Position numbers and translations under genes: made by a program
Assembly: GCA_024220505.1 (NCBI GenBank)
Contig: JAKZZE010000025.1
Span: forward strand, 310,001-374,000
Origin: Rhizopus arrhizus
Lineage: Eukaryota; Mucoromycota; Mucoromycetes; Mucorales; Rhizopodaceae
Direction: 5' to 3'
DNA: 64,000 nucleotides
Notes under the pieces: generated by a model
Databases searched by the model: none
Told to the model about the DNA's origin: nothing
What the model saw: only the letters and a program-made list of their open reading frames with translations
Shown: piece after piece, positions 1 through 12,386 of the stretch
How positions within the stretch are numbered: the first letter of the stretch is position 1
Layout: each line of letters opens with the position of its first letter

Positions 1-1596
1 TTCATGCCTATTTTAATCATGTATACTTGCTCAGCCATGACTCATATCTTTGAAGATGTTCGTACAGACGCTGTGAAATTCTTGAACCTCTGGATCCAGA
101 TTGCTCCAGAAACAGTTGTTTCTAAATTTTGGAACCGAATCACAGGAAATTATATGAGTTTGCTCTCTGTAGATGCCAATAATCAACAAATAGGATCTGT
201 TTCTATGGGTAAAAATGTAACTACGGCTTCAATCAAGGCAGCAGCAACAAAATCACATTTGCATATTCATAAGGTAAGAAGAGGAAAAAGAGACAAAGAA
301 AAGGCCGTTTCCTTACATGTATCTATAAAGAACAAACTTGGCTTTTTCTCTAGTCTTTCCAGGTTTTTTGAAGCAGGTCTTTCAGAAAATGATCAGGACA
401 AATTTTGGTTCTTTTTGAATTACTTGGATAGTAAACATGCAAGGGAATCATTTAAAAGAAAAATGGAAAAATACAACTCGCCTAATACAGAAGAAGTTAT
501 TGTGTGGGATATGAATACTAAAGTAAAACTTTGTAACAAGATGTGGAAGATATTTACTGTTTTTTTTTTGTTATAGAATGCCTTTACTCCTCTTCATCCT
601 TTGATTTATTCAATCGCACCCAATCTTTCAGAAGGTTACAAACTTGCTACGTTTTCTCATCTTCATCTATTCGAATCATCAGGACCGAAAAACAATAATA
701 CGACAAATACCCCAGGCGCTTTAGAGGCTAATGAACTTTGTAAAGATGACAGGTTGGATAGCATAGAGGTAAGTGGGCCGGAAGATGACGATGGATTGAT
801 GTGTAATTTGTTTTTTTAGAAAATGATTGAAACCTTTCAACCGATGCTGGTAGCTTCTTGGCTAGAAGCTGCTCCCTCTGTTTTTATATCGACCAACACG
901 ATCGCAATGACGCCTGCACTTGAGCTCGTCTATGAAATCCTCAAGATATCCGTCATCATGTGGAGAGCCGCTGTCAGCTCTCAAAAGGTCAGTACCCTGT
1001 CGGCAAGCTGGCTGGATAAACATCTTCAGACAGCCTTGAGACATTTCCACGTCTACTTTCCCTTTGGTGCTGATGCTTTCGGTAACCGAGGATCAAAAGT
1101 GGATGATATGCTGATGCAGATGAACATTTTGTTTTGTGAACTGACCTCGCTGTACCTCTTGGCGAGAACGATGCAAAAGAACAACTTGAGGCTGGAATCT
1201 AGAAAGACAACGCCAGAGTCAAACATGGCTCCAGAGTGGACACAGAATGTGGTTGGTCACGTCCTAGGCGTTCTCGGTTATGATGGGCAGGATGAGGTCA
1301 TGAGTTCGACAAGCTCTAGCTTCAGAGCAGATCATTTAGTCTCTTTGTTACCTGCCATCTGGGGCTTTTTGAATTGTATAGAAGACAGCGAGACGTTGTT
1401 TGAGGCAGTGGTGGAATTTCAGAGGAGATGTCAGACCTCGTCAACAAAAAAGATTGCTTCTGACTTTATTGTTCATATAGAAACTGTAAGTGATAAAACC
1501 GATATAGCCTATTCTTCACTTAACCTGGTTTATGTATAGATTCAAGCTACTCCTCACTATAATGGAAGGTTCACTATTCCTCGACAGTCTGCCTAA
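1..1596 (+). CDS. IPI1: Pre-rRNA-processing protein IPI1/TEX10-like, 5' partial
   Basis: Exons <1-522, 577-768, 820-1485 and 1540-1596 join in phase (introns 54, 51 and 54 nt, all GT-AG). The start lies outside the window. The N-terminal part carries the Ipi1/TEX10 signature (YTCSAMTHIFEDVRTDAVKF), a helical-repeat region found in this family. In yeast, IPI1 works with RIX1/IPI3 in the Rix1 complex, which helps remove ITS2 from 60S precursors and also associates with replication origins. The C-terminal exons are helical and poorly conserved; the last exon codes only 18 residues before TAA at 1594. The reading frame is intact wherever it is visible. Family assignment rests on the N-terminal motif only. 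Confidence 0.8.
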
Positions 1597-1881
1597 ATAA
1601 AAACGTTATTATCCTTAAACTATAGAAATCATTTAAACACATCAAACTATCCTTTATCCATTCAAAGCTTACAATCAACATCAATAGCTAATAAACGTAA
1701 CGTTTCTCAAAAACAATCATGAACTTGTCTATGTCATCTATTCAACGTTTTTGCAAAAAAAAAAAAAAGAAAAGCATTTTAAAGTTTATTTTCATTCAAT
1801 ACAAAAACTTTTTTTTTTTTCTTTTTTTTTTTTTTTCTTTTTTTTCCAACTGTACAAATGCAAAAAAAGAGAGATCAAAAT

Positions 1882-4800
1882 TTAAGCCTCTTTAGAAGAC
1901 CAACCACAAATCGAATTTTCATCACGTATTAATTGCCAAGAATCCCAATAATGTAAATCTAACTTTAAGGCGACCACACGCACCGTTTCATTTCTACTGA
2001 CAGTCTTGATACGAATATAGCCCTCATCATTATCGTCTTCATCCTCTTCCGTGTCATTCAAGATATCTTCATCCTCTGTTCTTTCAACCTCTTCCTTTGG
2101 CTTTGGAACATAACTCAGTCTACGACGATTTGCCAATTCTTTTTCATAGCTGTGAACAACATCCAAAAACTGGTCAAGGTCCTTCACCGGCTTTCCCTGG
2201 ACTTCCACAATCCACACACCGGGACGAAGGACGTTGGAAGCCGGTGAACCGTAGAGAGTACAAGAGACATAGACACCCACGGGCACATTACGCACTTGCT
2301 CGAGCACAGACTTGTAAGGTTTCTGGATGAGTGCACCCTGCCAACCGATCACACGCGTCGTCTCGAATCCACTCAGTTCACTCATCGGCACATTCACCGT
2401 CATTTCCTGACCGTCGCGCAAGATGATCATCTCGACTTGATCGTGCATGTGAGCCAGTGCCATGTGTGACATGCGGGTCACTAGTTTACCGTGGACACTT
2501 AGGATGACATCACCCACATGAAGCACCTTGGCACACGCGCTGGTCTCATCCAACACGTTGAGGACATAAAGAAGCGTATGTCGGGTCGATCCACTCCTCT
2601 CGATCTCCTTGACCCACTTATCACTTAAACCCAAGGTACGAGCAGCAGCGATACGCATCGTCCAGAGCTCGACATCGAGACCTTTGAAGACCATCTGACG
2701 ATTCTGAAGGTATTGATCCAAGGTGGTCTTGACAAGTGAAGAGAGCAAGCCAGACATGAAGGAGATATCTTTGCCCTTTTCATTCTGTGAACTGTAGCTC
2801 ACCCAAATGCTTGGACTCGGCCTTCATCGTCCGTCAGCAATCCTCCCTGAGAGTTGAGTGAGTCATCGATCTTGACACCTTCCACGTTCATCGCACGCCA
2901 TCGAGGTGGGGAACACTCTCGGGTGCCGATATTTGAAACAGATGAAACAGTCGCTTTCTTGAGGACAACAGAGTGGTCGTTGCCGATACCGACAAAGTTC
3001 ACTTCGTCACCCTGGTTCAATTCGACCTCACTGAATTCGACTGGATTCACTATCGTGTCTCCGATCAGAGCAGGATCATAGGTAAGGATGACAAAATTAT
3101 AAAAGGGATGTAGAAAGACAAGTTGGCCGGGGATGATGATGGAGTTGGCAAAGGTGATAAAGATATCACCGAGTCCAATCGGAACCGTGTCTCGGTCACA
3201 CATGATGAGGGGTGGATTGGTAGACAGGATAAAACCTGTGCCATAGAATTGAGTGGCCTTCATGCCATCGACAAGATAAGGCAGATAAAAATCAATGGCC
3301 ACAAAGGATGGCATCAGTTTTTCTGCAAGAGAGAGGGAAGGATCTAAGGGCGGGAAACTGGCTGTTGAAGGTGAATAAGGAATGGTGGTGGGTGGAGGTG
3401 GCATGTCTGTGAAATCCCAAACGCCTGTTTTATCTAAAAAAAGAATAAGTAAAAAAAAAAAAAGGATTCTACTTAATGATTACCATTTCGAACTGCAATT
3501 CTAAACTTGTGCCAATGTCTATCGACATGCATAATCATGACTTTATCTTTGTATGCTTTATGAAGAGCATAAAACCTATAAACATATGAATAACGATGAT
3601 TATGCTTAACATCATCATTACCTAATAGGAACACGAGCCCCATCTGGTAAACTCTTTAGGACATCAATAAATGCATCCAAATTAGGAGTTGGAACGTTAT
3701 TAACACTGACAATGATACTCTTACGCCAAGCACTTGCACTAGCCAGCATATGTCCGGAGGTAGCCACATAAACACCACCGACCGGTTGAGAGTAAGACTT
3801 GGCCAGTTGATAAGACAACTCATGAACAACACCACCGCCCACTTCAACAAATCGATTGGGTGTGATTGAATGCAGATCCTGTACTGTCACCTTGACCTCT
3901 TGCGTCTTTTTACCGCGACTGATCGTCAGTGTCACTTGCTGATCCACTGCGTCATCCAAGATGGAAAACAGAGCGATAAAATGAGGTACCATCTTGCCAT
4001 TGCAGCCAATGATGATATCACCTGGGACTAACAGACCATCGGCAGGCCCCTTGGGTAAAAGGGATCGAACGACAAGCATACCTGTCTCTTCAGGAAACTT
4101 GCTTCGTACTTTTTCTTCCACGCTGGCCTTGAGTCCCAACCGACGCACCTCGTTATAAGGTAAATATTCAAATTCGGTTTGTAACGTACCCCGAGGTACT
4201 TTTTCACCCTTTCGAATGTATTCCAACGCACGAACCACTCGATCCAACGGTAAATAATAAGAGGAAGATGCCTTACTCGCACCTCCCGCATTCAGAGCAA
4301 CCGCATGACCGTCAATGTCCAACACAGGACTACCAGATGAACCACCACTGGTGCCTGAGGCAGCTTGAAGATAGAACGTGTTGAAATCATTATATTCTCC
4401 CACACCATATTCAGGTGCTCTTCTGTCCAATCTGGCCAAAGTACCCGCTAAAATACTCAATTTTTCACCTGCATCATTTCTACATCAAACAAAATAGAAT
4501 CGGCGATTAAAATTCAAAGAGAAAGAAGAAAAAGTTTTTTCATGCATGAATTTTACCCAACTACACGAATATCCAATCCCACCTTGGTTCTTTCCGGACT
4601 AAGTTTAATTTCTTGTAGTTCCATAAATTTGACTCGACTAGGATCAAACTAATTCATAAAAAAAAGATGAGAAAAAGAGGTTCCATGGCTTTCTATCACT
4701 ACCTTCATGAACCCAAAATCATGAACAGGATCACGATACACGGGTTCCAAGTCGACTTCCTCATAGTTTGTCAAGACAGCTTGAGCCACAATAGGCGCAG

Positions 4801-5299
4801 GTGATACCACATGACGATTGGTTAAGATAATACCTCTGGCAGCATCCACAATAAAACCTGTGGCGGTATAGCCACCTAAGAAACAAGGTTAATTTCTACA
4901 CACCACCTGTTTGTTTTATTTACCTGAGGTTTCAGTATCAAAACTTCGGACATGACTTGCCTTGATGGAGACAATCGCCTTGATGGCTCTTTCCAAAGTG
5001 GGTTCCCAAGATCTTGCCTTGTAAGGAACACCGGCGGTCGTATTGGACGAAAAATAATCCAAAGGTGGACGGGGTGGGTTCAAGGTCCAAGCGTAAGCAC
5101 CGAGAGCGAGTGACTTGGATCGTCCACGGAAAGCAGTCGAAGGTTGTTGTTCAAACTTGTTGGTTGCCTCGGACATACTGTCTCTGTGTGCTGTTAGGTT
5201 GGTAGCCATTTCATCCGCAGCGTTTGGGGCGGGTGAATCCACTGGACCACGTAGGGGTGACGTAGGAGATAAGACAAGTGGATGTTGAATGTCATCCAT
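1882..5299 (-). CDS. NMA111: HtrA-type nuclear serine protease NMA111, with a one-base frameshift
   Basis: Six exons: 5299-4924, 4875-4703, 4648-4557, 4479-3622, 3575-3484 and 3433-1882. The product of about 1047 residues matches the length of fungal Nma111 (pro-apoptotic HtrA2-like protease with a duplicated trypsin/PDZ arrangement). The triad is present: His about 147 in TNRHVV, Asp about 178 in VHDFGF, Ser about 262 in SGGSSGSPV. Two PDZ regions follow, then the degenerate second protease-like half expected of the family. The frame breaks at 2803-2808: the first frame runs into TGA at 2801-2799, while the conserved continuation (WVSY, then DQYLQ) is in the -1 frame. One missing T explains it; an intron does not fit. 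Either the gene is broken here or the base was lost in sequencing. Confidence 0.88.
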
Positions 5300-6971
5300 G
5301 ATAATACAAAAAAAAAAAAAAAAAAAAAAATAGAAACGAAAAAAAAAAGCAGGAATTTACTACGTCGACTTTGGTTGTTATTTAACGGTCTTTTAATTAT
5401 TTTTTTTTTCTACCTTTTCCTTAAACAGTTTAGGGATAGTTTGAAAAAAAGTACATGGCTCTTTCTAATTTAAAAGGATAATACGAGTTTGTTTAGAAAG
5501 GGAGTCGATAAAAGAGGATACGAAGTTATTGTATTTCAGTAAACTGTCATAGCCATATCTTTATCAATCTATGCTAATTGGCACGTTTTTAATTTAATCA
5601 ACGCAGTAATATTGCATAACCGCCACCGAATTCTAATAAAAAATCACTTTTCCTTGTGGCGTTTTGATTCATTTGAACCATGTTCTTGATGTTTTAAAAT
5701 GAATCCATCTTTTGTTTTACTTCAAAATAACGGAGTTAGAATAGGATGGAGTACTGTATCCATCACAAAGGATTGTCTTTGGGTTTAAATCGCTGTGGCT
5801 TGATTGAAAGTGGGTAGTTTGTGTGATTTTAAAATAGCTAGTTTCTTTTTTTGATTCCAATAAAGTCATATGACTTTTACAAAAGGGTAAATGATGGCTT
5901 TAGAAAACGGATCGGAGGCAGTGGACTGTAATGTTTATAAATTTTTGTGAAATTTTGCTTTATAAATTTTTGCTTAACAATAAAAAATTTATAGATCTTC
6001 ACTGTCTATTTTTAGTTGTCTTTGTAAAAATGACAGTCAGCATTCAATGAAACAATAAGCTTTATGGCATTCTCTTGCTTTTTTTTGTTTTTGGAAAGGA
6101 ACCCAAATACTTGCCAAATCTTTGTTCTATACGCACTGATAACCTGTTTTACTACATCTAAACGGATGTGAAAAATATATTTAGACAATCTCTAAATTCA
6201 TTAACATCATGACAGCTGAGGTATAAATTTCACTGGACTTTTACTCCGAATCATTGGTACCAACTCAAAGTACATTCAATGCATTCACTCTCTTCATGCA
6301 ACTGTCAATCGAGTTACTTTGTGTATAGAAGGATCATAAACTATGACTCTTGGTAAGACGTATAGCTACTTCCATCACTCTGGCTCTGCCGCAGAATTTC
6401 TTTTTCTGACAAGGGGCCCAGTGAATGCAAGCACAAAGACATCATGTAGAAGATGTATAAAGAAACTTGATGAATTCAGATAATCCGTGGCCCTCTTATC
6501 GGCTACTCTTGCTGCTTTTGATGTCTTGATTTCAAAAATTAAAAGAAGGCTATTTTTTGATAGAGTAGATCACAGCTTTATGGACTGGGTTCTCCTAGTA
6601 TGACGATAGAAATGATGTGAATTTTTAGCTTTCTAGGTTAATTGAATGCACCACAAGCCAGTAAAAGGAGACTCAGATGGGCATCCTGTCTTCAGATTGT
6701 GATATCACAATCACACGAAATAAAGCAACCATGATCCCCAACATTGTAAACAGGCAAGCTAAAGACCGATTGTCCTACAACTTTCTAGAGTCAAGGGGAC
6801 GACATGGTCCACAAAAAGTTTTAGGGATCAGGATTCGTTCGGTCGTTTACTGTGACTTGGAAGCTGTCGAAGTGTTGATTTCCTTATATGGATAGCGGGG
6901 ATCATGATCTGCAAAGAGCTATCCTCCCCCTTCACCCCCTTCTTTTATCCATCCATCCCACTCTTTGAAAG
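5300..6971. other. Intergenic, no supported gene
   Basis: About 1.7 kb between the divergent NMA111 and TCTP genes. It begins with an A run next to the NMA111 start and is AT-rich with stops in all frames. A 72-codon open frame at 6677-6895 has no recognisable similarity and no clear start context. It may hold the promoters of both genes; I see no distinct element. Confidence 0.5.
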
Positions 6972-7578
6972 ATGCTCTTGTACTGTGACGTTATCTCTGG
7001 TAAGAAAGGATTGATGTAGAGAAAAAGACTTGACTGATAACAAAAAACACTTAGGCGATGAAATGTTGTCTGATGCTTTCGTATGTTCAAAACCACTCTT
7101 GCATGATGGATACTAACCCGAATAATAGCCCATCAAGGAAATCGACAATATTGCTTATGAAGTCGACTGTAAGATGATCACACTTGAAGAAGGTGACATT
7201 GACATTGGAGCCAATCCCTCTGCCGAAGGTGGTGATGAAGGTGTCGAAAGCAGTGCTCAAACTGTCAACAACGTTGTTCACTCTTTCCGTCTTGTTGAAA
7301 CCCAATTTGACAAGAAGTCTTACATGACCTACATCAAGGGTTACATGAAGGAACTCAAGAAGAAGTTGCAAGAAACCAAGCCTGAACGTGTCGAAGCTTT
7401 TGAAAAGGGTGCTGCTTCTCTTGTCAAGAGAATCCTTACAAACTTTAAGGATTATGAATTCTACACTGGTGAATCCATGAACCCCGATGGTATGGTCGCC
7501 TTGTTGAACTACCGTGAAGATGGTGTCACACCTTTCTTTACTCTCTTCAAGGATGGTCTTAGTGAAACCAAGCTCTAA
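6972..7578 (+). CDS. TMA19: Translationally controlled tumour protein (TCTP/TMA19)
   Basis: Exons 6972-6999, 7055-7080 and 7129-7578 give 167 residues, the usual TCTP length. The start MLLYCDVISGDEMLSDAF and the end with FKDGLSETKL are diagnostic, and the middle holds the basic helix pair KGYMKELKKKLQETKPERVE. TCTP is a small, abundant cytosolic protein linked to translation (yeast Tma19 binds ribosomes and moves to mitochondria under stress). The second exon is only 26 nt and lies between two introns; the second intron contains a perfect TACTAAC branch point at 7111-7117. The short first exons would be missed by simple ORF calling. AATAAA-like signals follow the stop near 7623. Confidence 0.95.
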
Positions 7579-7785
7579 GAAACCCATTTTTAATGCATAT
7601 CTAGACTACTCAATACGCATCTAATAAACATAATAAAAAGAAAGTCATCTTTTCATACACTACTTTCTGATTGGATATCCAACACGGTTTTTCATTGGTT
7701 AAAATTTTTCACCTAGAAAAAGTTTAAGGAAAAAAAAGGGCGTGCTTTTTGATCACCTTACCCTCTTGCTTTTATTTTTTTTTTA

Positions 7786-9695
7786 ATGACTCCACCACGT
7801 TTAAGTTCTCGTTTATCCAACAAGGGAAATATCTCACAGTCAACAATAAATAAGTTTTTAGTCACAACAACTTCACTAGCAGATCAACATAAAAAGGTAC
7901 AGCAACAACAACCGCCAACTGCACCAGAAACAAAACATGCGACTCCTGATAATAAAATTTTGGAAGGTGTTGTTGCCTGTTTAGATGTCAGGTAACAGAA
8001 AGTGACCAAGTGAATGATGCAGTGATTTAATGATTTGTAGAACGGAAGACGGTGACGATGTATCTCAAAATTTCGAAAGGGCTTTACAGTCTATGGGTGC
8101 AAAGACTCGTCGAACCTTCTCAGGTATACAGAAAAAAAAAGGGGAGAGAACAAAAAAGGAGTGTTTCTTATCCAACTGAATAGATTCCTGTACACATTTA
8201 ATATTTAAAAATGGATCACCTGCCACCATCAAAAAGGCACTTTCAAAGAATGTACATATAATCAATCTACTTTGGATTTCAAGATGTAAAAAGGAAGGAA
8301 AGAGACTATCAGAAAAAGATTTTATAATCGAAAGACCTCAAAGTTTAGTATTAGCAGCCAAAAAGAGGCGCAAGTCAATGGAACCTAATAAAGTGAGAGC
8401 GTTAGGAGCCGATAACCGTACGAGACAACCCCACGAACCAAACGTGATCTAACCCATCTTTATCTCTTTAGCCGTCTCTTCAGGTGATTCGTCACCTACT
8501 GAAGATTTATATGAATTGAGAAATCAACGATTAGAAGAAGAAAGGAGAAAGACGATTGGTGTTCCCAGTTGGAAACGACGGCAGATATCGACTGAAGGTA
8601 GTGTGAAACGGATGGTGTTTGAACCCTTTGTGGATGAAGAAGAAGAGGAATATAAACACAAGACTCGACTTTCTTTACCACTTTCTGTGGAAGCCAGTAG
8701 ACACATAGCCCTCAAACGAGCCAAACCAGCGCCAGTAGCACCCAGTCCGGAGATGAAGGAGCACATCAAAGCAAGGTTTTCGATTGGACAGAAAGTAGAG
8801 GAGGGTCTAGAGAACAATAAGGAACGGATGATATCCCTCTTTCCTTCGATCAGTACCACCCCTAGTCAAGTCTCGACAACACCCATCCGAAGAAAGAGAA
8901 GGCTGACGGGTAACGCGACACCCAGACAGCCTATAGAACCTATACCATCACCCTCATTATCTGCATCTTCAATACCTTCATTCAATCCACAGCCTGTGCT
9001 AGTGACAAAATCAACCATCGTCTTTACCAGTTTAACATCAGCCGAACGTAACAAATACGAAGGAATCATCAAAAGTTTGGGAACCTATAAAGTAGTAGCA
9101 GAGTAAGTAAAAGGGATTGTGATGAGAATGGTAGGATGACACTTTATTGTTTAATAGAGTCGATGAAAGAACAACCCATGTGATTGTTGGAAGTCCAAGA
9201 CGTACGAAATCTGTCGCGCTTGGACTGGTGAAAGGACTGTGGATCCTAAGTCCAGAATGGTACGTGATAGAGTATGAGATGGATTGAGGCTAAGAAGAGA
9301 TGAATAGGTTGATGGCCAGTAAAGAAAATGGAAACTATGTGGCAGAGGATGAATATGAGCTACTGAAATGGTATCCTCGTGCGAATATCGCTCGACAGCG
9401 CTTGCCGTTTATGCCATCGACCACTTGTATCAAAGTCAATTCGGTATCAGCAGGAAAAGAGTTTACAGAGCAACTTGTTAGGCTGGCTGGAGGTCATGTT
9501 GTGAAAGAGATGGAAGAGGCGAATGTGGTGATCAGTAATGAACCACTCCAGATTGATAAAATTGTTGTAAGTGAATCTTGGCTTTATGAATCAATCGAAC
9601 AGTGGACATGTAAGTTTTTTTTTTTTTTTTTTTCCTGGTCGTGCTTTTATTCATCTTTCCCTATAGACCTTTCTACTGAAAAATTTACTTTATAA
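7786..9695 (+). CDS. Three-BRCT protein resembling microcephalin (MCPH1)
   Basis: Seven exons: 7786-7991, 8041-8123, 8184-8417, 8472-9102, 9158-9259, 9308-9609 and 9667-9695, joining in phase to 528 residues. One BRCT domain lies at about residues 56-150 (GVVACLDVR ... SMGAKTRRTF ... CTHLIFKNG ... LLWISRC), a low-complexity basic linker follows, and a BRCT pair at about 345-525 (ERTTHVIVG, GLWILSPEWL, then KIVVSESWLYESIEQW). This N-terminal single plus C-terminal tandem layout is that of microcephalin, and the sequence just after the first BRCT (KKRRKSMEPNK) resembles the KKKRKCMQPKDF-type segment of animal MCPH1. Tandem BRCTs usually bind phosphoserine peptides in DNA-damage or mitotic signalling. 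It could instead be a lineage-specific BRCT protein; orthology is inference. Confidence 0.75.
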
Positions 9696-9785
9696 TCTCT
9701 CTGTCTCTTTTTTGTATAATAAATAACCTTTTTTCTCTCGTACACATGTGTTTAAGCTTATTTTACGCATGACTTTTGGTTCGAT

Positions 9786-9793
9786 TATAAAAG
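9786..9793 (+). promoter_or_regulatory. TATA box (TATAAAAG)
   Basis: Perfect TATAAAAG about 50 bases ahead of the ATG at 9837. Other clear TATA boxes in this window sit at a similar distance, which supports a promoter here even though the coding potential downstream is unclear. Confidence 0.5.
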
Positions 9794-9836
9794 AATGTCT
9801 TATTTTCTTTCCCCTTTTTTTTCTTATTCAACTCAT

Positions 9837-10089
9837 GTCTACTGCTGCAATTTTCACTCTGGGTGCTGTAGGTGCTGCCGCTGTCTATGCCAACCAAAGA
9901 AACTCGATGCCAGAGAACGAAAACAACAGGCCATCTCATCTTCGCAGACACTCTCTTACCGATCACGCTTGGGATCCAAGGCTCCAACCTGAATTCCTCT
10001 GGCGTCGTAATCATGGTGTCAGCTTCTCTCATAACTCAAAGCCCAAATTCCCCACAACCCATTCCGATCTTGGCCAAACCTCGAAATAA
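9837..10089 (+). CDS. Small hypothetical protein, reading frame uncertain
   Basis: An ATG 44 bases after a TATA box opens an 83-codon frame. The first 20 residues (MSTAAIFTLGAVGAAAVYAN) look like a short hydrophobic membrane anchor. After that the three forward frames are all open for a while: the ATG frame becomes N/H/R-rich, a second frame from about 9897 gives a charged helix (KKLDARERKQQ), and a third gives a hydrophobic stretch (SGVVIMVSAS). This could be one small protein with an unrecognised splice or a one-base indel near 9895-9900. A 30-base T run follows at 10115-10144. I do not recognise a family. Confidence 0.35.
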
Positions 10090-10111
10090 TAAAATTCATG
10101 CGTTCATGTTT

Positions 10112-10144
<33 letters not shown>

Positions 10145-11529
10145 CCCAAGTACAGTGTAAACATCAAGTGGTAAATGCCTTTTTTGTTTTATTGAAAAAA
10201 TAAGGTGGATGAAAAGAAGGTTTAAATGAAAATCACTTTGAACCTACAAAGCCTTCCAGTCGAGTATAAATCAATGACATGGTTCTGTGTAAAAGAAATA
10301 GGCTGGGAACGTTTGGGATTTTTTCGTGAAAACTGCCCAGGTGTAGACTTTGACAAAGCATCTGACTCAACGGCCATCATTTTTGATGTCCATAAAGGAT
10401 CCCCACTTTCAACATACTTTCAAGCTTTCATTCGAATCTTTTTATAAAAACATTTGAAAAAGTTTTTTACTTGGCGAAACTGGACAGTTTATTTGCACTG
10501 GAGTTTTAAGTAGTAGTGTTTTAAAAGAGTTGCATGAATTGTGTAATTTCTTAAAATAGTCTCTATTTTTAAACGGTTTCAGACTTTTTTTGGTTTCTTT
10601 AGTGTTGCTGAAAATAGAGTGTTTCTTTTTTTAAATTGTACGCAAGAATTCTATGAATCCTCTTTATTTGTTCTTTGTCAACGTCATCAAATCTAACCTC
10701 AATCATACAAACAGCAGTGAAAGATCATTGGATTCTAAAAAGCCAAAACGATCCGTCTGGAGGAAAGGGTATGAACCAAGAAACGGGATGGTATCGATTG
10801 AACACATCCTTTTTGAGAGCATCGAGTTATGAGCTTGTCAATAGTCCGTTTGTAGTCCATCTTGAGTGGACCAAGAGAATACAACATCAGAGGGGCTTAG
10901 AGTTCAGCAAAGAGTAGGATTTAAAAAAGTTCTTTTTTTTTCAAAGACAGTTATCATACAAAATCAATAGACAACGTAATCGGCGCTTTTTTTCCGGATT
11001 TGAGCATTTTCTCGTGTAATGACTAAGAAATAATAGTAAAAATAAGGAAATAATATGACTTGCATTCAACACTCATTTTTCCGAGTCTATGGAAAAAAAA
11101 AAAAAAAAAAAAAAGATAAGAATCACATGATACGCGCCACAGAGCGCCGTGGCGCTCTTTTGCTTTTTCTTTTCTTGCTTGACCATTCATTAAACTAAAA
11201 GAATAAGAGGCTATTGCATTGTTTATCTGATAAACGTGTAACACGGACCCTTAATGTGGTTTTTACCGGAAAAAAAGTAAATTTCATTCCATCATTTTTT
11301 TAAAAAAAAGGAGAAATAAAGACCCAATTCTGTGAAATTCTCTTTTTGTTTGCACCCATGTACACCATAGTAAAGCATGTAGAGTATTGACAGTGATGAT
11401 ATCGGAGATTTAATACTATTTCACCCACATCAACCAGGCCCATTGAGTACAAACTTTTTTTTACAATAAAAAGTGACTTTTGATTTTTCACATTTTTTTT
11501 TTTTTTTTCCTTCTCTTTCTTGAAAAAAA
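10090..11529. other. Intergenic with two weak open frames
   Basis: Holds a 30-nt T run (10115-10144) and two short open frames on the plus strand, 10226-10447 (73 codons, starts at ATG) and 10675-10917 (80 codons, no ATG at its start). Neither resembles a known family and they are in different frames; they could be decayed coding sequence. A small GC-rich hairpin lies at 11134-11155 just after an A run. The last 300 bases form the upstream region of the CAP-Gly gene. Confidence 0.4.
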
Positions 11530-12386
11530 ATGTTTCGAAAAGCCAAAAAACTTTCACAACGTCTTGGATTAAAAAAGGATAAATGTACAAGTCAGTGTCA
11601 GCAGAGCAATACAGATCAACAGAGCAGCATGAATCAACAAAGCAGTATACATCAGCCAAGCAGCATGAATCAACAAAGCAGTATAAATCAGCCAAGCAGC
11701 ATAAATCCAGAAAACAACCATGAAAATCAGCAAGAAAACAAAAAGCCTACACTTGTAGATCATGATTCAGTCAGCACGTCCAGTACAGAAAGCACAGATC
11801 TCAGCCTCCGTCTGACCGAATCCGCCAAACCGACAGTGACGGGTGATCTGAACCTGTTACTGTCGATGGAAACCCAAGCGAGAATGGATGCCATGGCGGA
11901 AAAAGAAAAGGAAAGCTTCATACGTCCGACGACCATCAAGTTCGAACTCCCCGTGACACCCCCTCGTTCTAGATCACCCAACCGTCTGACCTATCCCAGA
12001 GCGAGACCCTATCGGTCGCTGCCTGAGGAAGGCTTGATCATGACGCCTGAAAAGAAGCGGTCGAGTTGGAGAAATCTGTTTAAAGAAGAAGAACAGGAAG
12101 CGTATGTGACGATGGATTCTTATGTCAGACTCAAACTACGACCTTTGCCGACCTTTGGCTATGTTCGATATATGGGTGGAGTTCATTTTGGTAAAGGTGA
12201 ATGGGTTGGTGTTGAATTAGATCACAGAGGTAATAGACAGACATGTTCTTTCTCTTTTGCTTATGTCTTTTTTTTTAATTAGTGGGTAATTGTGATGGTA
12301 GTGTGGATGGACAACGTTATTTTACAACAGATCATCATCGTGGCATATTTTGTAAAAGAAATGATTTGGAAGCAATCACAGATTAG
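11530..12386 (+). CDS. CAP-Gly domain protein with S/N/Q repeat region
   Basis: Exons 11530-12229 and 12283-12386 give 267 residues. The N-terminus is basic (MFRKAKKLSQRLGLKKDK), followed at about residues 20-60 by degenerate tandem repeats of SSMNQQ/SSINQP type and a linker with a PPRSRSPN segment. The C-terminal CAP-Gly domain (about 195-265) shows FGYVRYMGGVHFGKGEWVGV and, across the intron, GNCDGSVDGQRYF. CAP-Gly domains bind the EEY/F tails of tubulin and CLIP proteins through a GKNDG loop; here that loop reads GNCDG, a departure from consensus that may weaken binding. There is no coiled coil, so it differs from CLIP-170 and dynactin. Likely microtubule-associated; precise role unknown. 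Confidence 0.8.

Noticed and set aside
2780..2802. Short GT-AG pair at the NMA111 frame break
   Set aside because: An 18-base intron is too small to splice and, being a multiple of three, would not repair the frame.
8393..8417. Donor GTGAGAG at 8393 in the BRCT gene
   Set aside because: It gives the wrong phase into the next exon; GTACGAG at 8418 is in phase.
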